This document shows, in pieces, positions 24,719 through 37,900 of a DNA stretch of 64,000 nucleotides. The position numbers and the translations under genes are program-made. The notes under the pieces were generated by a model. That model was not told the DNA's origin. It searched no databases and saw nothing but the letters and a program-made list of their open reading frames with translations. The DNA is from Rhea pennata (Eukaryota; Chordata; Aves; Rheiformes; Rheidae). Numbering within the stretch: position 1 is the first letter of the stretch; the number at the start of each line of letters is the position of its first letter. The stretch covers positions 13,549,383-13,613,382 of the forward strand of contig NC_084670.1 in assembly GCF_028389875.1 (NCBI RefSeq), read 5' to 3'.

Positions 24719-27700
24719 GAAAAAACAAAAAACTCCCCTGCAATTTCCAAGACTTGTTCATAGTCATTTCTGAGAAAGCTTTTGGCCAAATCCACAGAGG
24801 CACTGCTCCCCTGACCTCATCTTCCATCAGCCTCTGGCAGGTCTGGCGCAGTCTCATCCCTGATGGTTTTTTCAGAGTATAGAGGCTCACAGGCGGTACG
24901 CGCTGTTGTGCAACCTGTGCTGCCCCTTCCCCGCTCCACTGTGAGATAGCGTGTGGCATGTTTGGGTAAGTCCTTCAGACACTTGGCTGAATTTCATCCT
25001 GGGAGATTAGAATAATGACAAACATGCTCCTAAATTTTGTTGCTGTCCATTTTATTCCTAATGCTAATGTAAAAGCGTTAGTTTTACACAGCTCAGCATA
25101 TTGGTTGGCTCTAAAATAGAAACATAAAATCTCAGAATATGGTCAGTGGTCTGCAGCAGCTGCCAGAGTGATGGAGAATTAATGCTGCCTGTCCTTCCTC
25201 AGCTCATCTGCCTGTGTATTTATAGGCAAACTCCCTTTACAAAAAATAAGGAAAAGAAAAAAGAAAAGAGTTTGTAATTTATTCAGATAATTTCTTTCTT
25301 AACATTTATATTCTTATAATTGTTACTATTGATGACTATCCAAAGTACCTTTTGCAAATTAAAAACCTATAGTAAAGTCACTGTTTCCATTTGTTCATCT
25401 ACTTGTGTATTCCTTTTGTAGCACTGCTCCGGCTTTGTTTCTGTTTTTACTATCGGTTCATTTGCGTCATGACCATTACGAAGTCTAGGTCCATGTGGTC
25501 TAATACTGCTCACGCTATCCATGAGAACTACCTTGGACACGAATGGGACTATACATAATAACCGGCACTTCAGCAAGGGCTTCCCCCTCTTGCCGAGTGC
25601 CAGCTGACACGATGTCGAAGCATATGGCTGTGTGGGATTCTGCCAGCAGACGCGAGCGTGCTCTGCCCTCCCTCTGAGCCGCTTGGAGAGGCATCAGCTC
25701 TGCCCTGGCACCTCAGGGGTTGCAGTTCACGTGTTGCTAAGCCAGAACTAACAAGCTTGACTGAGAGAAGGGGTTTATTACCTTGGGTTCGGCACATTTA
25801 GCGCGGTTATGTAGCTTCCACCGTAGTTTTGTGTGTCCTACAGTCTGATGCATGAGCAGAGCTTGCTTGTGGCTGTGCGGAGCATGGTCAACATTTGTTT
25901 GCATCTATCTGAAAAAACTGCTTGTTGTATCCTAATGGTCTCCTAATGCTTTTTCAGGGGAGTGTTTTCAACCCTCTGCTGCACTACCGGGAATTTCCTA
26001 CCTAATACGGTCAGAGAATGTGACTCCAGCCTGCAGACTTCTTGTGCAAGGGCGTGCTTTTCGGGTCTGAGGCAGGAGCGTTGCGTACGTCCCAGAACTC
26101 TTGTTGCATAAATTCTGGTCGTTAGAGCAGATTGCCAGATGTTTAGTAGACCTGTAAAAAGGCTGGTTTTCAGTATTTATCTTACACGGAACAGCCTGAT
26201 ATGATAGGTAACATTGTGGGTGAGGTTTTCAGAGTCAAAAACAACTAAAATTAGGCTTACAGAGTAGAAATCAGTCATCGAAGTCATCTACAAAACATAC
26301 TGATTTTACTGGGCATGTTCTTATCGGAGGAAAAAATGCACATTGCTTTGCTTTAGAAACTCCTTTGAAAATTGGGCCAAATTTTTTTTATTTGTAATAT
26401 GACTATTTCTATATATAATATGCTATTTCATTTGTAACATGTTTTCTGATCTTCTTAACCATGTTCGTTTTTTTGGAAATGTTGACTATTGCATCTTAAT
26501 TTCAGTCAATGAAGAATTTTTGAAGATGATGGGGTGTTTACTAATAACTTCACAATGTAATTAATGTAAGATTGCTGAGCCTTAATATTCCTCTTCCCAT
26601 ATGTAATTATCATATTCATAAATTTAATTTTGACTTCTCTTTTAATTTTGCTTTGTGCCTCAGTAGTGGTGCGAAGGAGCAATGAGGCTGGTTATAGGTA
26701 GGCTGAATATTCTTTACCGGTAGAGGTGTTGGTGCATCCCTGACGGTTTAAGGGCACAAATGAGGTACTTTGTGCAGCTGGTAGACATGGAGCAGGGATA
26801 TCAGGGCCAGGAGGGTATCTGTGGTATTGGTGTGTCTGATTTCTGCCAGCACAGTGATCCCTTTTGATCTGCAGCAATTTGTGCAATGCAAAGCAGCTTA
26901 CAGAATATCTTAAATTATGCCTGTGGCCATTTTGGCCTGGAAAGCGAAGTGAAGCTCTAAAATCACCTTTTATTCCCAGCTGTGCCAATTTGAAACTCAG
27001 CACTGCTTATTACATGGCAGGGAGGGGAAGGATGGCGATTCCGGTCTCACGAAAGGCAGCGGTGCTGGAGTGGCTTGGGCTCCCGCAGGCGGCGCAGCCG
27101 CTGCTCGCTCCCCATCAGAGCTGTCACTGATGCCAGGATGGAAAAACACTGCTTGGATCTTTGCGTTACTTTGATTTGGGGAAAAAAAAAAAGAAAAAAA
27201 GAAAACAGAATATATCTGGACTCTCAACTAACAGCTTAACTGTATTAAGATTTTTGAGGTGCGAGTAAGACAGAGTCCTCCAGTACAAAATCTAGCTTAT
27301 AAATCACTAAAATATTTTCTCCTTTGATTTTTTTAACACTGGCCACATATTTTTCAGATTGAATATAAATTTGAAGCAATTCACAAGACCTGGAAACCTG
27401 GTCTTCCAGGTTTCGTATTGATATGGGATACAGTAAAACTGCAGTGTTGGGAGCACCTAAGAAATGGAGCTTATGACAAAAATACTGTCAAAGCCCTAAT
27501 GCCTATAGTGGTGCTTTTGGGCACATCTAGAATAAATTGATGGATGATGAGATGCATTGGTTTTAAAGTTTCTCAGAACTGATCTTTATTTTTCATAAGT
27601 ATATCACTTCCTAGGGATATTTTTCAATGTGTTATGAAGATGACTTATATTTGTAGTGCATAATGTGGAAAAAAATTGCTTTAAGATGACAGTTAGTATC

Positions 27701-28016
27701 CTAACTTCTGAACTTTCAGGGGTGATGGTTAATTTGCACAGTCTGTAGCAAATGAGAAAAGATCAATTCCATTTAGAAGTGCAAGAGGTGGTATCAACCA
27801 AGGTCATGCTAAGTCCAAGGACAAACCATTATTTAAGTCCTCAAGACTTTTTAAAATCGATTTATATTTTAAATCGAGTATATTGCTCGCAGGAAGTACG
27901 TGAAAGCCTTGTGACTACAATCAGAGGTGAAAGCTAAGGGCACCTATAACAAAGCAGTGTGTAAGCCCGTTCAGCCAAAAAGGCCATTGCTTTTTGAGTG
28001 TAGATGATGATGGTGC

Positions 28017-28046
28017 TTTTTTTTTTTTTTTTTTTTTCCTTTTTTT
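28017..28046. repeat. Poly(T) tract (T21 CC T7)
   Basis: A mononucleotide run in the intron, with no adjacent retroposon body that I can recognise. Confidence 0.75.
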
Positions 28047-29374
28047 AAATTAGAATTATGTTTTTCTGTATCAGTATGTGCAAAGCAGTGCGTCTTTTGA
28101 AATTCAAAATAAAAGTAATCTCTTAATCTAGTAAATTTCTGTTTTTCTTGGAAAACAAATAGATGTGTCAGTATTTTTTCATGTCCCGTACTTTACATCA
28201 GTAAAAATATTGAAAATTGTATTACACTTTTTATTAAAGTTGTGCTCCTACACAGTAATACTCATAAGACATTTTATACTGCCTTAAGGATTAAGCTAAG
28301 CTCCTTTGTCAAGCCTGCTGGTATGGCAGGACTGTTAATCTTTAACTGTCAGAGTCTGGTTAGATTCTTTAGACTGAGGCCATATCTAAGCGCAAAGAAA
28401 TTAAAAAGAACCTCCTTTGCTAATATTTATACCTTCATATTTTTCCACATAGCTTCTCTTTTTATTGATTGCTATGTTAGACATACATATTTCTATAAGA
28501 AGATTACATTTCAAGCCCTTATTTAGCAACATTGTAATTTGGTTTATGTTTATACTTTCGAAATATGAAGCCAAAGTTGACAAAAAGTGTTCAAAATAAA
28601 TTAATGAAGATAAGATGTACACTAGGTGACAGCTCATTGAAAGGAGATCAGGGAAACCATAAGAACCTACTTTTCCTAATTAAAATTCCATAGAGTTGTC
28701 CACAGTATGTTCATGTTTTATTACATCAGTAATTACTCTTATGTTTTTCTTTCAAATTACAGCATTAAGGCACAAAAGAAGGAACGTGCTGTAGTTGCAG
28801 CATGTTTAGACAAGGCAGGACTTGAAACCAAAATATATGAAAAGAATAGTGAAGCTGGGAGGCAAAGTTACATTCATTGCGAGGGATTAAAGCTAATATT
28901 TTAGCCCCAGCTGGGTATAAAACTGGTAATTAGAAGAGTTGTGTCATGCTTATAGGTATTAAAGGTTTAGATTCACTCTGGGTGTCTCTACCATACCAGT
29001 CTGTTTAGTTACTTCAAAGTTGCCTTAGCTGAAACTTAAGAAAGGCTTTTTAGTAATTACCTGATTATACATACATAGTGCAATTTGTACAAATAAATGT
29101 AATTGTCGAAATTGATAACATGATCATCTAATGAAATGATACCATTTTGATGTGAAAGGAGTAGCCGAAACAGCAAAGATAGTTTTGGGTGTGGTGGTTG
29201 CCCAAATATTACTAATCAGGCTATATTGTTTTGAGAAATAGGAGAAGAAACCCTAAACGAATCTTAATTTCCTTTTTTATTCTCCTTCACATGTAGGTTT
29301 GAGTAGCTGTTTTTATATTTTACGCACACACAACTTCCTCATTTTCTGAAACATGAGGTTCTTTCCCTCAACTT

Positions 29375-29575
29375 ATTAAATAATAATACTTTGTACTTAC
29401 ATATCACCTTGCTTCTGAGGATCTCAAAGTGCTGTAGAAACATTAAATGTAGACTACTGCCTTAAAGTACAGGAGTAGTGATTCCTTATTCCACATGGGG
29501 ATAGTGAAATACAAAGTTAAAACCACATTTTTGACCTTCAGTGTCTGGCTAGGAATATCAGGCAGGAGTCTGAAA
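29375..29575 (+). repeat. Degraded ancient amniote interspersed repeat (MIR/L3-like 3' module)
   Basis: The stretch has, in order, features that recur in old amniote SINE/LINE tails: TAATAATAC, a 'TTACATATCACCTTGC...GAGGATCTC' block, AAAGTGCTGTAGAAACATTAA, then ATGGGGATAGTGAAA and, about 30 bases on, a decayed ACCTTCAGTGTCTGGC block. It is highly diverged and has no intact ends. The family name is from memory of consensus motifs and needs a repeat-library match. Confidence 0.5.
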
Positions 29576-30059
29576 AATGTTGAAAACCAAGGGGACTCAT
29601 CAGTTAGGAACAGGTCCAAAAAGCAGTCACTTGAGATCTGTGGTTTTCAAGCTTGGCTTGGAGGTGGAATTTAGAACCTTTTTCTGCATAACCCCCAAAC
29701 TTCCGTGTGCATGGCTATAAAATACCTCTTCTGCCAGCTGGAGCTGCAGCACTGAAAAATGCTGCTGGGCACTTCCAGTGCAGCCCTTCAGCTTGAGAGG
29801 GGTGGTGGTGGAGGGTGTTTTAGCCCAAATAAAAGCTAACGAAAGCAAATGCAGTCTTTGATGTTGAGTTAGGAATCTTGCAAGGAAACAGAGCATAAAG
29901 GGTTCCAGTTCTTGCTCTGGAGACTGGTAAAGCTCATAAGTATTTGGGGAAGTTCTACCACACAGAATGAAGGCGACAGCCTCCCTGCCTACCTTCCTGA
30001 GGTGGCTTTCTGCTCTGTTTTAGGTAACTGTGCAACTCCTGCAGCCCTGCTCAGCTCCT

Positions 30060-30345
30060 TTGCCGCTTGTGGCAGTCACTAGCGGTCCCACAAGGCTGCC
30101 GGTGGCGGCCCCGGCCCGGCAACGTAGTGGAGCTTATGCACAGATTTAGATGGCAGCTTAACAAAACTCTTCGAGCTCGTGCCTTGGGTTTAGGTGTTCA
30201 GCTTCCACGAAAGCCTCATCATCGGGCTGAGACGTGCCATGGGCTTCCACGAGCTCGCTCCGGGGGACCGTGCAGGTGCCTCTGTGAACGATCTAATTTT
30301 CAGGGCACGTGGAGCACGCGCGTTTTGCAGCGCCAGCAGTGACTA
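30060..30345. other. Small CpG-rich patch inside intron 2
   Basis: I count about 22 CpG dinucleotides in about 285 bases, with GC content clearly above the flanks. The observed/expected CpG ratio therefore looks close to one, against marked CpG depletion around it. It contains GGTGGCGGCCCCGGCCCGGC, two CGAGCTCG/GAGCTCG boxes and a CACGCGCG motif. A plus-strand frame of 91 codons is open across it, but its composition and lack of homology argue for chance. It may be an intragenic CpG island (alternative promoter or regulatory element) or a GC-rich insertion. Confidence 0.5.
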
Positions 30346-33300
30346 GGGGCAGGTTAACTGTTTGAGCTTGGCATTTGATGTGCGTACCAGGCTTGCACAG
30401 CACCTTGGGCTCTAGTAAACTTTAATGGGACGTGCATATAGAGGCACCAAACAGCGTTAACAAAGCGCCCTCTGGCTTTTGCCTTAGGGCCTCAGCAGAT
30501 GGCCTATTTATTGTAATGGCACCAACTATTTATAGAAGTTCATCAGTTTCTTATACCTTAAAAATATTTGGTATGTATTTTGTATTATACTGTATATTTG
30601 ATATCTATTATATGATGTAGGTCAAATATTTAACAATTAAGTGAATTTAAGTGATGGGGAGGAGAATTATGATAATGCATTTCAGATTGTGAAAACTTTT
30701 TCTCTTTGGATTTAAGTAATTCCTTTGTATTTTAGTGTATAGAAAAATAAAATCTTTACTGCAGAAAAAACAGCAAAGACGATGATCTAAAATATATTTG
30801 AATGTAAATGTTATGTTTGTATAAAGTGCTTGACTGGCAGTTTAGGAAGAGCAGGAAAAATTTTACCGTGTACCTGGGAAGATCATCTTTAAGAGTAAAA
30901 GTAGAAGTGGTCTTTAGACTATCAGCTCCATCCTTAACCTCTCTGTGACGGTGGATCCAGAGTTTCCGTGCATATTCTGTGGCAACAAAATAATTTGTGA
31001 TGTGACTATTTCAGTTTTTAGATCACTACATTCATTTCACATGCTCCACCAGCCCTCCTGTACTAAGTAGCTGGAGTCAGTATCAACATAGCTTGTATTT
31101 GATCTAGTAAATGAAAATGGTAGGTCCCCTGAAATTCTGTAAACTCAAAGGGCTCTCATTGTTTGCTTAGTGTTTACCTAGCCCTCCCTTTTCTTTTCCT
31201 AAAATTTGCAGTACCTAAAGAGCAAGGACAAACATATATAAATACAAGAACGCAGATAAGAGTTTCAATTATTTTCTATACAGCAGTAGTGAGATATGAG
31301 CAACTTGGTATGTAAATACAGGATTTATGGAGTAGCCATCTTAGAAAAAAGGAAGATCCTCTTTCAGTTTTAAAATTACACAGCTGAAGTCTCAAGAATT
31401 ACCTCAGTTTTCTTTGCTTTGTGTAAAGTAGGAGCAAATATTTTTATCTTCGCTTTCAGAGGGTGAGAATGAAGATAAGGCAATCCTGGTCTTCTCATTT
31501 GAATTTGAACACATGGAGGGAAGAACTGCAAGTAGTTAATTCTGTCATCGTGGAAAATAAAACTCATAAAAGCTGCACTGCACAGCCTTGAGAGTCCAGG
31601 TGTACCAAGCAGACCATTCCGATTAGATACAGCAATATGCATACCCTGCCACCAGCATTGTAGCTTAAGCAACGAGATACGTGACTCACGAATGGTGAAC
31701 TCTGACAAATAATCCATCAAGTGATGTTGAGACTCCGTCAGGAAAGGCAACCTCAAACTTTTTTTTATTATTATAATCCATCACTTCTTGTTGTGTATCT
31801 CCTAACAGACTTATATTGGCAGATTCTCTTGTAACCTTCTATCTCTTTGTGCTTCTTAGGAGAGCACAGGTGTAGCGTTGGATGATTAAGGCTATTCACA
31901 CATGCTGCCCTGCAAAGCTCGAGGAAGGCACGCACACTCAGAAAACACTGCTTGGAATGAAATATTGCTATTCAGAGAGCCCAGTCTTGCTTCTGCTAGA
32001 ACTCTGTGGAAATCTCCCCTGGAAATCAGCAGGAGCAGGATTAGTACCAAGTTTGCCGTCCGATCAGCTGCTTTCAGCAAAGGCTGCTGGTGCGGCAGGC
32101 TTAGTCCTGCAAGAAGCTGAGCACCAGCTGCCAATCCCCTAATAGACACCTCCCTTGCGTGAGTGCGTAGACTGTTCCCTGGTTCTGCTCTCATGTCTCA
32201 AAATCCACAGATCAATAAAATGTTGAAGACAGAAGGGCAGGAGTCATGCAGGGTCAGACCCACTCTATCAGATTTGTACTGGTTAGGGAAAAGAGTGGAA
32301 AGTCTTCTGACTGTGATATGAGGGCAAGTAATTGTTATGGCCCCAAATACTTTCTAAAACATACTGAATGATTCTTTGTATATGGGTCTCTCTTTTCAAG
32401 GAGCAGGAGAATTCAGAATACTGTAACAGAAATTGGAGTCAGAGTGATAATGTAGAGTTGGGATAAAGGAAATTGATTATTTTTCAGGATTCTCTGAGTT
32501 AAAGGGTGACTGTGATAGAATGTCACACTTGTTTTTCTATCAACAGTTCAAGGTTTTAATAAAGTATGACTTTGGCAATGCTAACTGCCACATATTGTCC
32601 CAATAGTGTCTGTGCAACCACCATTTATAGGGAATTTCCGTTTGAAGGTTGATGTTTCAGTGGTTATTCTCTGATCTGGGGAGATCCGTATGGTTTTATT
32701 TCGAGTGGTGCCAGGCTTATACTGTTTAAGGACACTGCATCTCCGCCTTTTCATTCTTCGAGCTAGTACTGAGCTAAGTCCCAGCGGTGCACTGAAAGGC
32801 CATAACTTCCTTTCATAAACCACTGACCTTTCTTCTTGATTATCTTTATGAACTGATGCTGTCTTTCAGTTAATAGAACTTTCTAATCAGGGAGCTAAGA
32901 GGGCTAAAATAGAAGTGACAGTTTTTGCTGCTGGTTAGATGTTAATTTGAGTCCTGAATGCCTTTTAAATATGTTATTCTAAATTTCAGGAAATAGCAAA
33001 GAGCACTTGTATGTATTAAAGAGACTGAGAAAACAAACAAAAAACCCCATCTGTCTGATAAGATTGAAGGATGTGTCACTCAACTTGAAACTAGAGATAT
33101 AGGCACAAAAACCCTTTATGAACACAAAAGTGCAATGCATGATTATATTTTTCTATGCTTTTGGGGGAAGATTTTATTATTTTAAATATAGATCCTGCTT
33201 GTAAATACATCTCTGCTGAAGCTGACTCCTGGTTATTTTAGACCTATATTGAGACTAAGAGAAATGCAAGCAGCAAAATATTCTGGTGCTGGGCTGTGTC

Positions 33301-33373
33301 GTTCTTGGCTTGTGGTGAGAGTTAGAGTACCTCCATGCTGTCTCTAACTTTATTCTGTCTTTTTGGTAGCAGC

Positions 33374-33417
33374 CTTTTAAAAATAATAGTTTATTCTTTT
33401 AAAAATAATAGTTTAAT
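33374..33417. repeat. 22-bp tandem duplication
   Basis: Two adjacent copies of a 22-base unit beginning CTTTTAAAAATAATAGTTTA differ only at the last bases. The near-identity indicates a fairly recent local duplication. Confidence 0.85.
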
Positions 33418-36400
33418 TCTGTACTGTTTGCTCCAACCTATACTGATAGCTAAGGAAAAGATTGGTGTGAAGCTCTTCTTGGAACCTCACAATTTCTGCC
33501 TACTTTAAGGCTCCTGTCTGACATACTGAAAGGGTGAAAGGATAAAAGAGAATCAGGCTTATTAGTCTTCAGATTTCAACATTTCAAGCTGAATCTGTTA
33601 TGCCGAGATGTGCCACCTTTTTCAGGAAGGGTGCCCCCTCCTGCTTGAGGAAATTAAGACTGTACATCTTGAGATGTTACAAGCTTTCCCTCCATAACAA
33701 CCCTGGCAGAAGACACTAGTGATATATTTTGGGTGAGGGCTGGAACAGAGGTGTTGAGAGATCCACGTCTTCTAACCTTGCTCTAGCTCCCACCTTTCAA
33801 CACCCAACTCCCATTTCCACAGGGGCTGTTGAGAACAAATGCTATCGGCACCTTCCTCCAGCCACACGTTCAAGAACCCTAGTGCTAAAATGAGTATTTT
33901 TTCCTGTCTTAATTTGTTCAAGCATTTCTCAAAATGCTCACTGAAGACATATTCTTCTAGAAGTGATGTTTTGTGCAGGACATGTCTCCCATCAAATGAT
34001 GCTTTATTAAAAGCAATGTTTAAAGAAGGCAACTGATAATTTGGCTCGAGCAAGTAACGTTTGGCAGTTTCTTTCATCAGCTGGTTCTTAATAAAGAAAT
34101 GAAAACCGTATGCCAGTATGGGAACTTCGTTATGAACAGACAGACCTTGCTGTTGTTCCTGCCAATGAACTAATTGACTTTGAGAGCCACGTAAACAGCA
34201 CACATTTACAAAATATGGTGTTTATTTGTGTTTGTTTATGTTAACATTATTCCTTTAAGCCTTCTTGCAGAGCAGTTTCTGGGATGCCTGGTGCTTTCCA
34301 AACGTGGTTCCAGAAGTTGGTCTCAGTCTGTGGATGGTTCTTTTACTGTGATAAGCTTGGCTCTTGCATAGGTCTTCCTAAAGTGCTTTCGGTTCTTTGA
34401 GTAAAGTGTGGCTCAGTGTTGAGTCTCATTTTAAACCTGAAAGATTAAATTCAAAGTAATAGCCTGCATTTGTTTCACTATACGCCAGGCAGCTTATGGG
34501 CTGGAGGTGATCCATAAGGCTGTATCTTAGGCTGGAAGGCAGCCTGTGCTGTTTGCATGGACATTTGCTAGGTCAATGGCTGAGCAGGCAGCGTGTAGGA
34601 ACATCTGATAGCTGATCAATAGGTGCAAGCCAGCAGGCCAGAGTAAGGGTGGTTCCCTTCACATCTGTACCCACACTTGCTGGACCTGCTGCCTGTCGGC
34701 TGTGGTTGGTGAGGGAAAGGAAGCAAATTCTTATTTGTGCAAGGAGATCGACTCAGGTGTAAAATAGGATAGAAAAAGAAAATCAGAAGTTTTCACTTTT
34801 CTATGAAGCGTTTGTCCTACAAAGTTGTGTAACTCTGTGTCGATGCTAAATCCGGATGAAGTGTTCTCCTCCCCGAAGAACTGTACAGAGAGCGTCACAG
34901 CCCGGTGCGGGATTTCGCAGGTGACTGTCTTGTTATTTTTTCTGAGACCATTCAAAGGTGTTGATTTTGCCTTTACTCTGTGTGGCATACCTAAGTGCAA
35001 AAGCAGCAGATTTTCTTTACCTCCTTTGCCATTTAGTCCAGTGTATGTATGTGAAATCATCAGTTTTGCAGCTGTTAGGGAGGAGACACCAGAGTCCGTA
35101 TTTTCTCACTGCTAAAGCTTTTGGAAGAATTCTTCCAGCTTTTGTGATGGCTCACTTGGGCCAGTTCAGAGTTGCTGATCAAAATGGCCCATCTTGTTAT
35201 TTGCAGTAAAAATGAGGGTACAGGTGGAATATAATAGTCTGCAATGAATTTGTGATATGCAGTGAACTGTGTTTCAGAAAACAAAGATTTTTGCTTCGAA
35301 GCTTAATGGCGACAATTTAAATTACCTATTTACTTATATGGTAACTGTGTTTACTTCTAAGTGTTTTGAGAAGCCAATGTGGAGCATAGCGAAAAGTTTG
35401 TCTTTCAAGTCAGAGAAACTAGATGCTTGGTCTTCTCTTGGTAAAGATTAAATCCTTTGTTGGAGGAACAGATAATTTCAAAAATGCCAGTTGTGTATTA
35501 TGTATTGTCTCAGTATGACGTTTTTGTTAAAAAGTCCTCTTTCTTGTCTGTTATTTCCTCATCTCATTGCATCTCAGTGCAGTCTGTTTCTGGGCATTCA
35601 AATGAAATACACCATTAAAATATATAATACTGAAAACCTCGGCTGTAAAGTCCAGTGAGACACATTTTCCCTTTTACTGGTAGATTGCGATAATGAAAGT
35701 CTCTAATCTCATTAGTTCAAAAGAACCACCACTTAACACTTGGGTGCTTTAAAAAAGCAAGTAGCAGAAGAGACATGATTAAGTCCATAGAAATAGGAAG
35801 GAAAATGTTTCTTTTGAGGTAACAATACACTTATGCTAGTTCAGTTTTAATGTTCTGGAAGACAATGGAAGAAACTCTGATTTCGAAAGTAATTTGCCCG
35901 TGTCCTGCATGAGAAGATGTGATACAACTTCAAAGATGGCATGTCGATATTTTTTATTATTTATAATTTTATTTTCTGTCAATTTTTATGCTATTTATCT
36001 TCCCACCCTCTGTGAAAATGCGACACAATTTTGTTTTTAATTACAATGTTTATGTTTATTCTCAGGTGTGTGTTGCTACTCTTAGTAACTGTTGAATCTA
36101 TCAGCTCTTCGTAGGCATACTTAGTAGGTAGCATTATGGTTTTGTTCAAGCATTTAAATTTGACTGATGAGTTTATCTATATAGTTTTTGCAGAAGTCTG
36201 TTAAATCCATTTATCTGAGATTCAGATATAATTGCCTGTGCTTGTGTTAACGCACTTTTCCGGAAGGTTTAGCATATACTGTAGAATCTAAATTTCAGTT
36301 TTTGAAAGAAAAGTGCTGATGATTTCAGTATTTGATTTATTGGTAGAAAATTAAGCTTGATAAGGGACAGACAAGAAGCAAATGGTAAGAAATAAATGTC

Positions 36401-37871
36401 AGAGCAATTCTGTGTGTATTTGTTATTCACCTGAGCAATTTTACTGTCTGGTTTGTAGGTCCATCCTATAATTCTGGATATCACAAATCTTCTCATCCCT
36501 TTGTGCCACTCTTAAATGTAAATGTCATCTTAAATTTGTTTCTCAGGCTGTTTTGTTGGAAACAGAAAAAATGCTAAAAGGTCAATCATATTTATCTTAA
36601 TCCAAATTATTTTCAGTAATTGTATTTTCACCCCTCATTGATTTTAATGGGCCGTAATGTATTATTTGTGCCCTAAAATCAATATAACATACAAAGTACT
36701 ATTTACAGAATTACGAGTTAAAAAGGGGAAATATCCATTATTATTCACGCAATACTGTATGTGTTGTATCAGCTGCATGGTATAATTTTTCAGATGTGGT
36801 ACACTGAATCCCACTGAAATCAATGAGAAATGGATATGTGACTGTTCACCATGCTCATTTGTTGTAGTGTTTTGGTTATTTAGAGCTGCTAAGGGCTTAT
36901 TACCAAAAGCGTATGTTTGTCTGTACTGCAGGGGCCCTTAAAATGTACCAAATAAATCAGCACTCAAAGTGGAATGATTTGCCAAGTAGATTTCAGGTGG
37001 ATCTTCCTTTATGTCTGTCCTGCCCTCCATGTCCCTCATTTTGTCCTGTCACTTCTGCAGAGGGGTTGTAATGGGGTTGCGTGTGTATATTAAACGCAGG
37101 TCTGATCTACTCACTTTGAGTCGCGCTGTGGAGGACAATGTAGTGGTGCTGTAGGTCTGTGGCAGCAGGTCTTTGCGAGGGCTTTTATTTTAAGATAGAT
37201 GAGCCATATTAATAAACAAGAGGAAGGGCAATCAGTAATTGTAGGTACCAGTACCATCATCCTGAGTTCAAATGGTTACTGATTGTATGCATCCTCTCCA
37301 GAAAGAGACACTTGCTGACGTATCTATCAAGTTACAGAGAACTCTATCATATGTTGTTACTTCAAGTTATAGTCTTAAACCTGCTGTTTCTCCTTGACCT
37401 TTTGCAAAGTTTTATCTTGGGACTTCCTGAAAGTCTCTTCGCCAGTAGATACCTTAGCCATTCACCCTTTTGATGGGGATGCATGTGGAGCACGTGGAGC
37501 CGTTCCAGCCTCTTGCTCCATATCCTGGGAGATGATTCTCTAAAATTCAGTGCTTCCCACACTCCCTACTTCACCAGCGGTGACGTCTTCTGGCATGCTA
37601 ATGATAGCTCTTCCTTACAGTTATCTGGGTTTTCAGGCTGCAAGTCAGATGGTCTAATGTGGTGAACATAGCATTAGACATTCCAGAAATGCAGACAGTG
37701 CTTCCATCTTCTGCTTGGTTAGATTTTATTAAATAAAATCAGCTTGCATTGGATTCTGCAGTCCTAGAGTCAAAAACAAATTCATTGGTGTCTCTTATGG
37801 GTCATTTTAACGGATAGTAATAAATACTGAAAATATTTTAAATTAGTTGTCTGTTCTCTTTATTACTGAAC

Positions 37872-37900
37872 AAAAAAAAAAAAACACACAAAAAAAAACC
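37872..37900. repeat. A13 (CA)n A8 tract
   Basis: Thirteen A residues, a short CACACA block, then a further A-run. It is low complexity. Confidence 0.75.

Larger units (their letters stand above)
16308..29374 (+). other. ST6GALNAC5: ST6GALNAC5 intron 2, first part
   Basis: The GTGAGC donor at 16,308 opens a very long intron. Past the CpG island edge (about 16,450) the DNA is AT-rich. No exon with sialyltransferase homology is present, and the short open frames have no recognisable product. Simple repeats are listed individually. CpG is somewhat raised at about 24,060-24,560 and 25,560-26,100, without a recognisable gene start. Confidence 0.75.

Noticed and set aside
33772..34203. Minus-strand frame of 143 codons, considered as a gene or retropseudogene
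   Set aside because: No recognised domain, no poly(A) tail or target-site duplication. In 64 kb of six-frame sequence one or two frames of this size are expected by chance.
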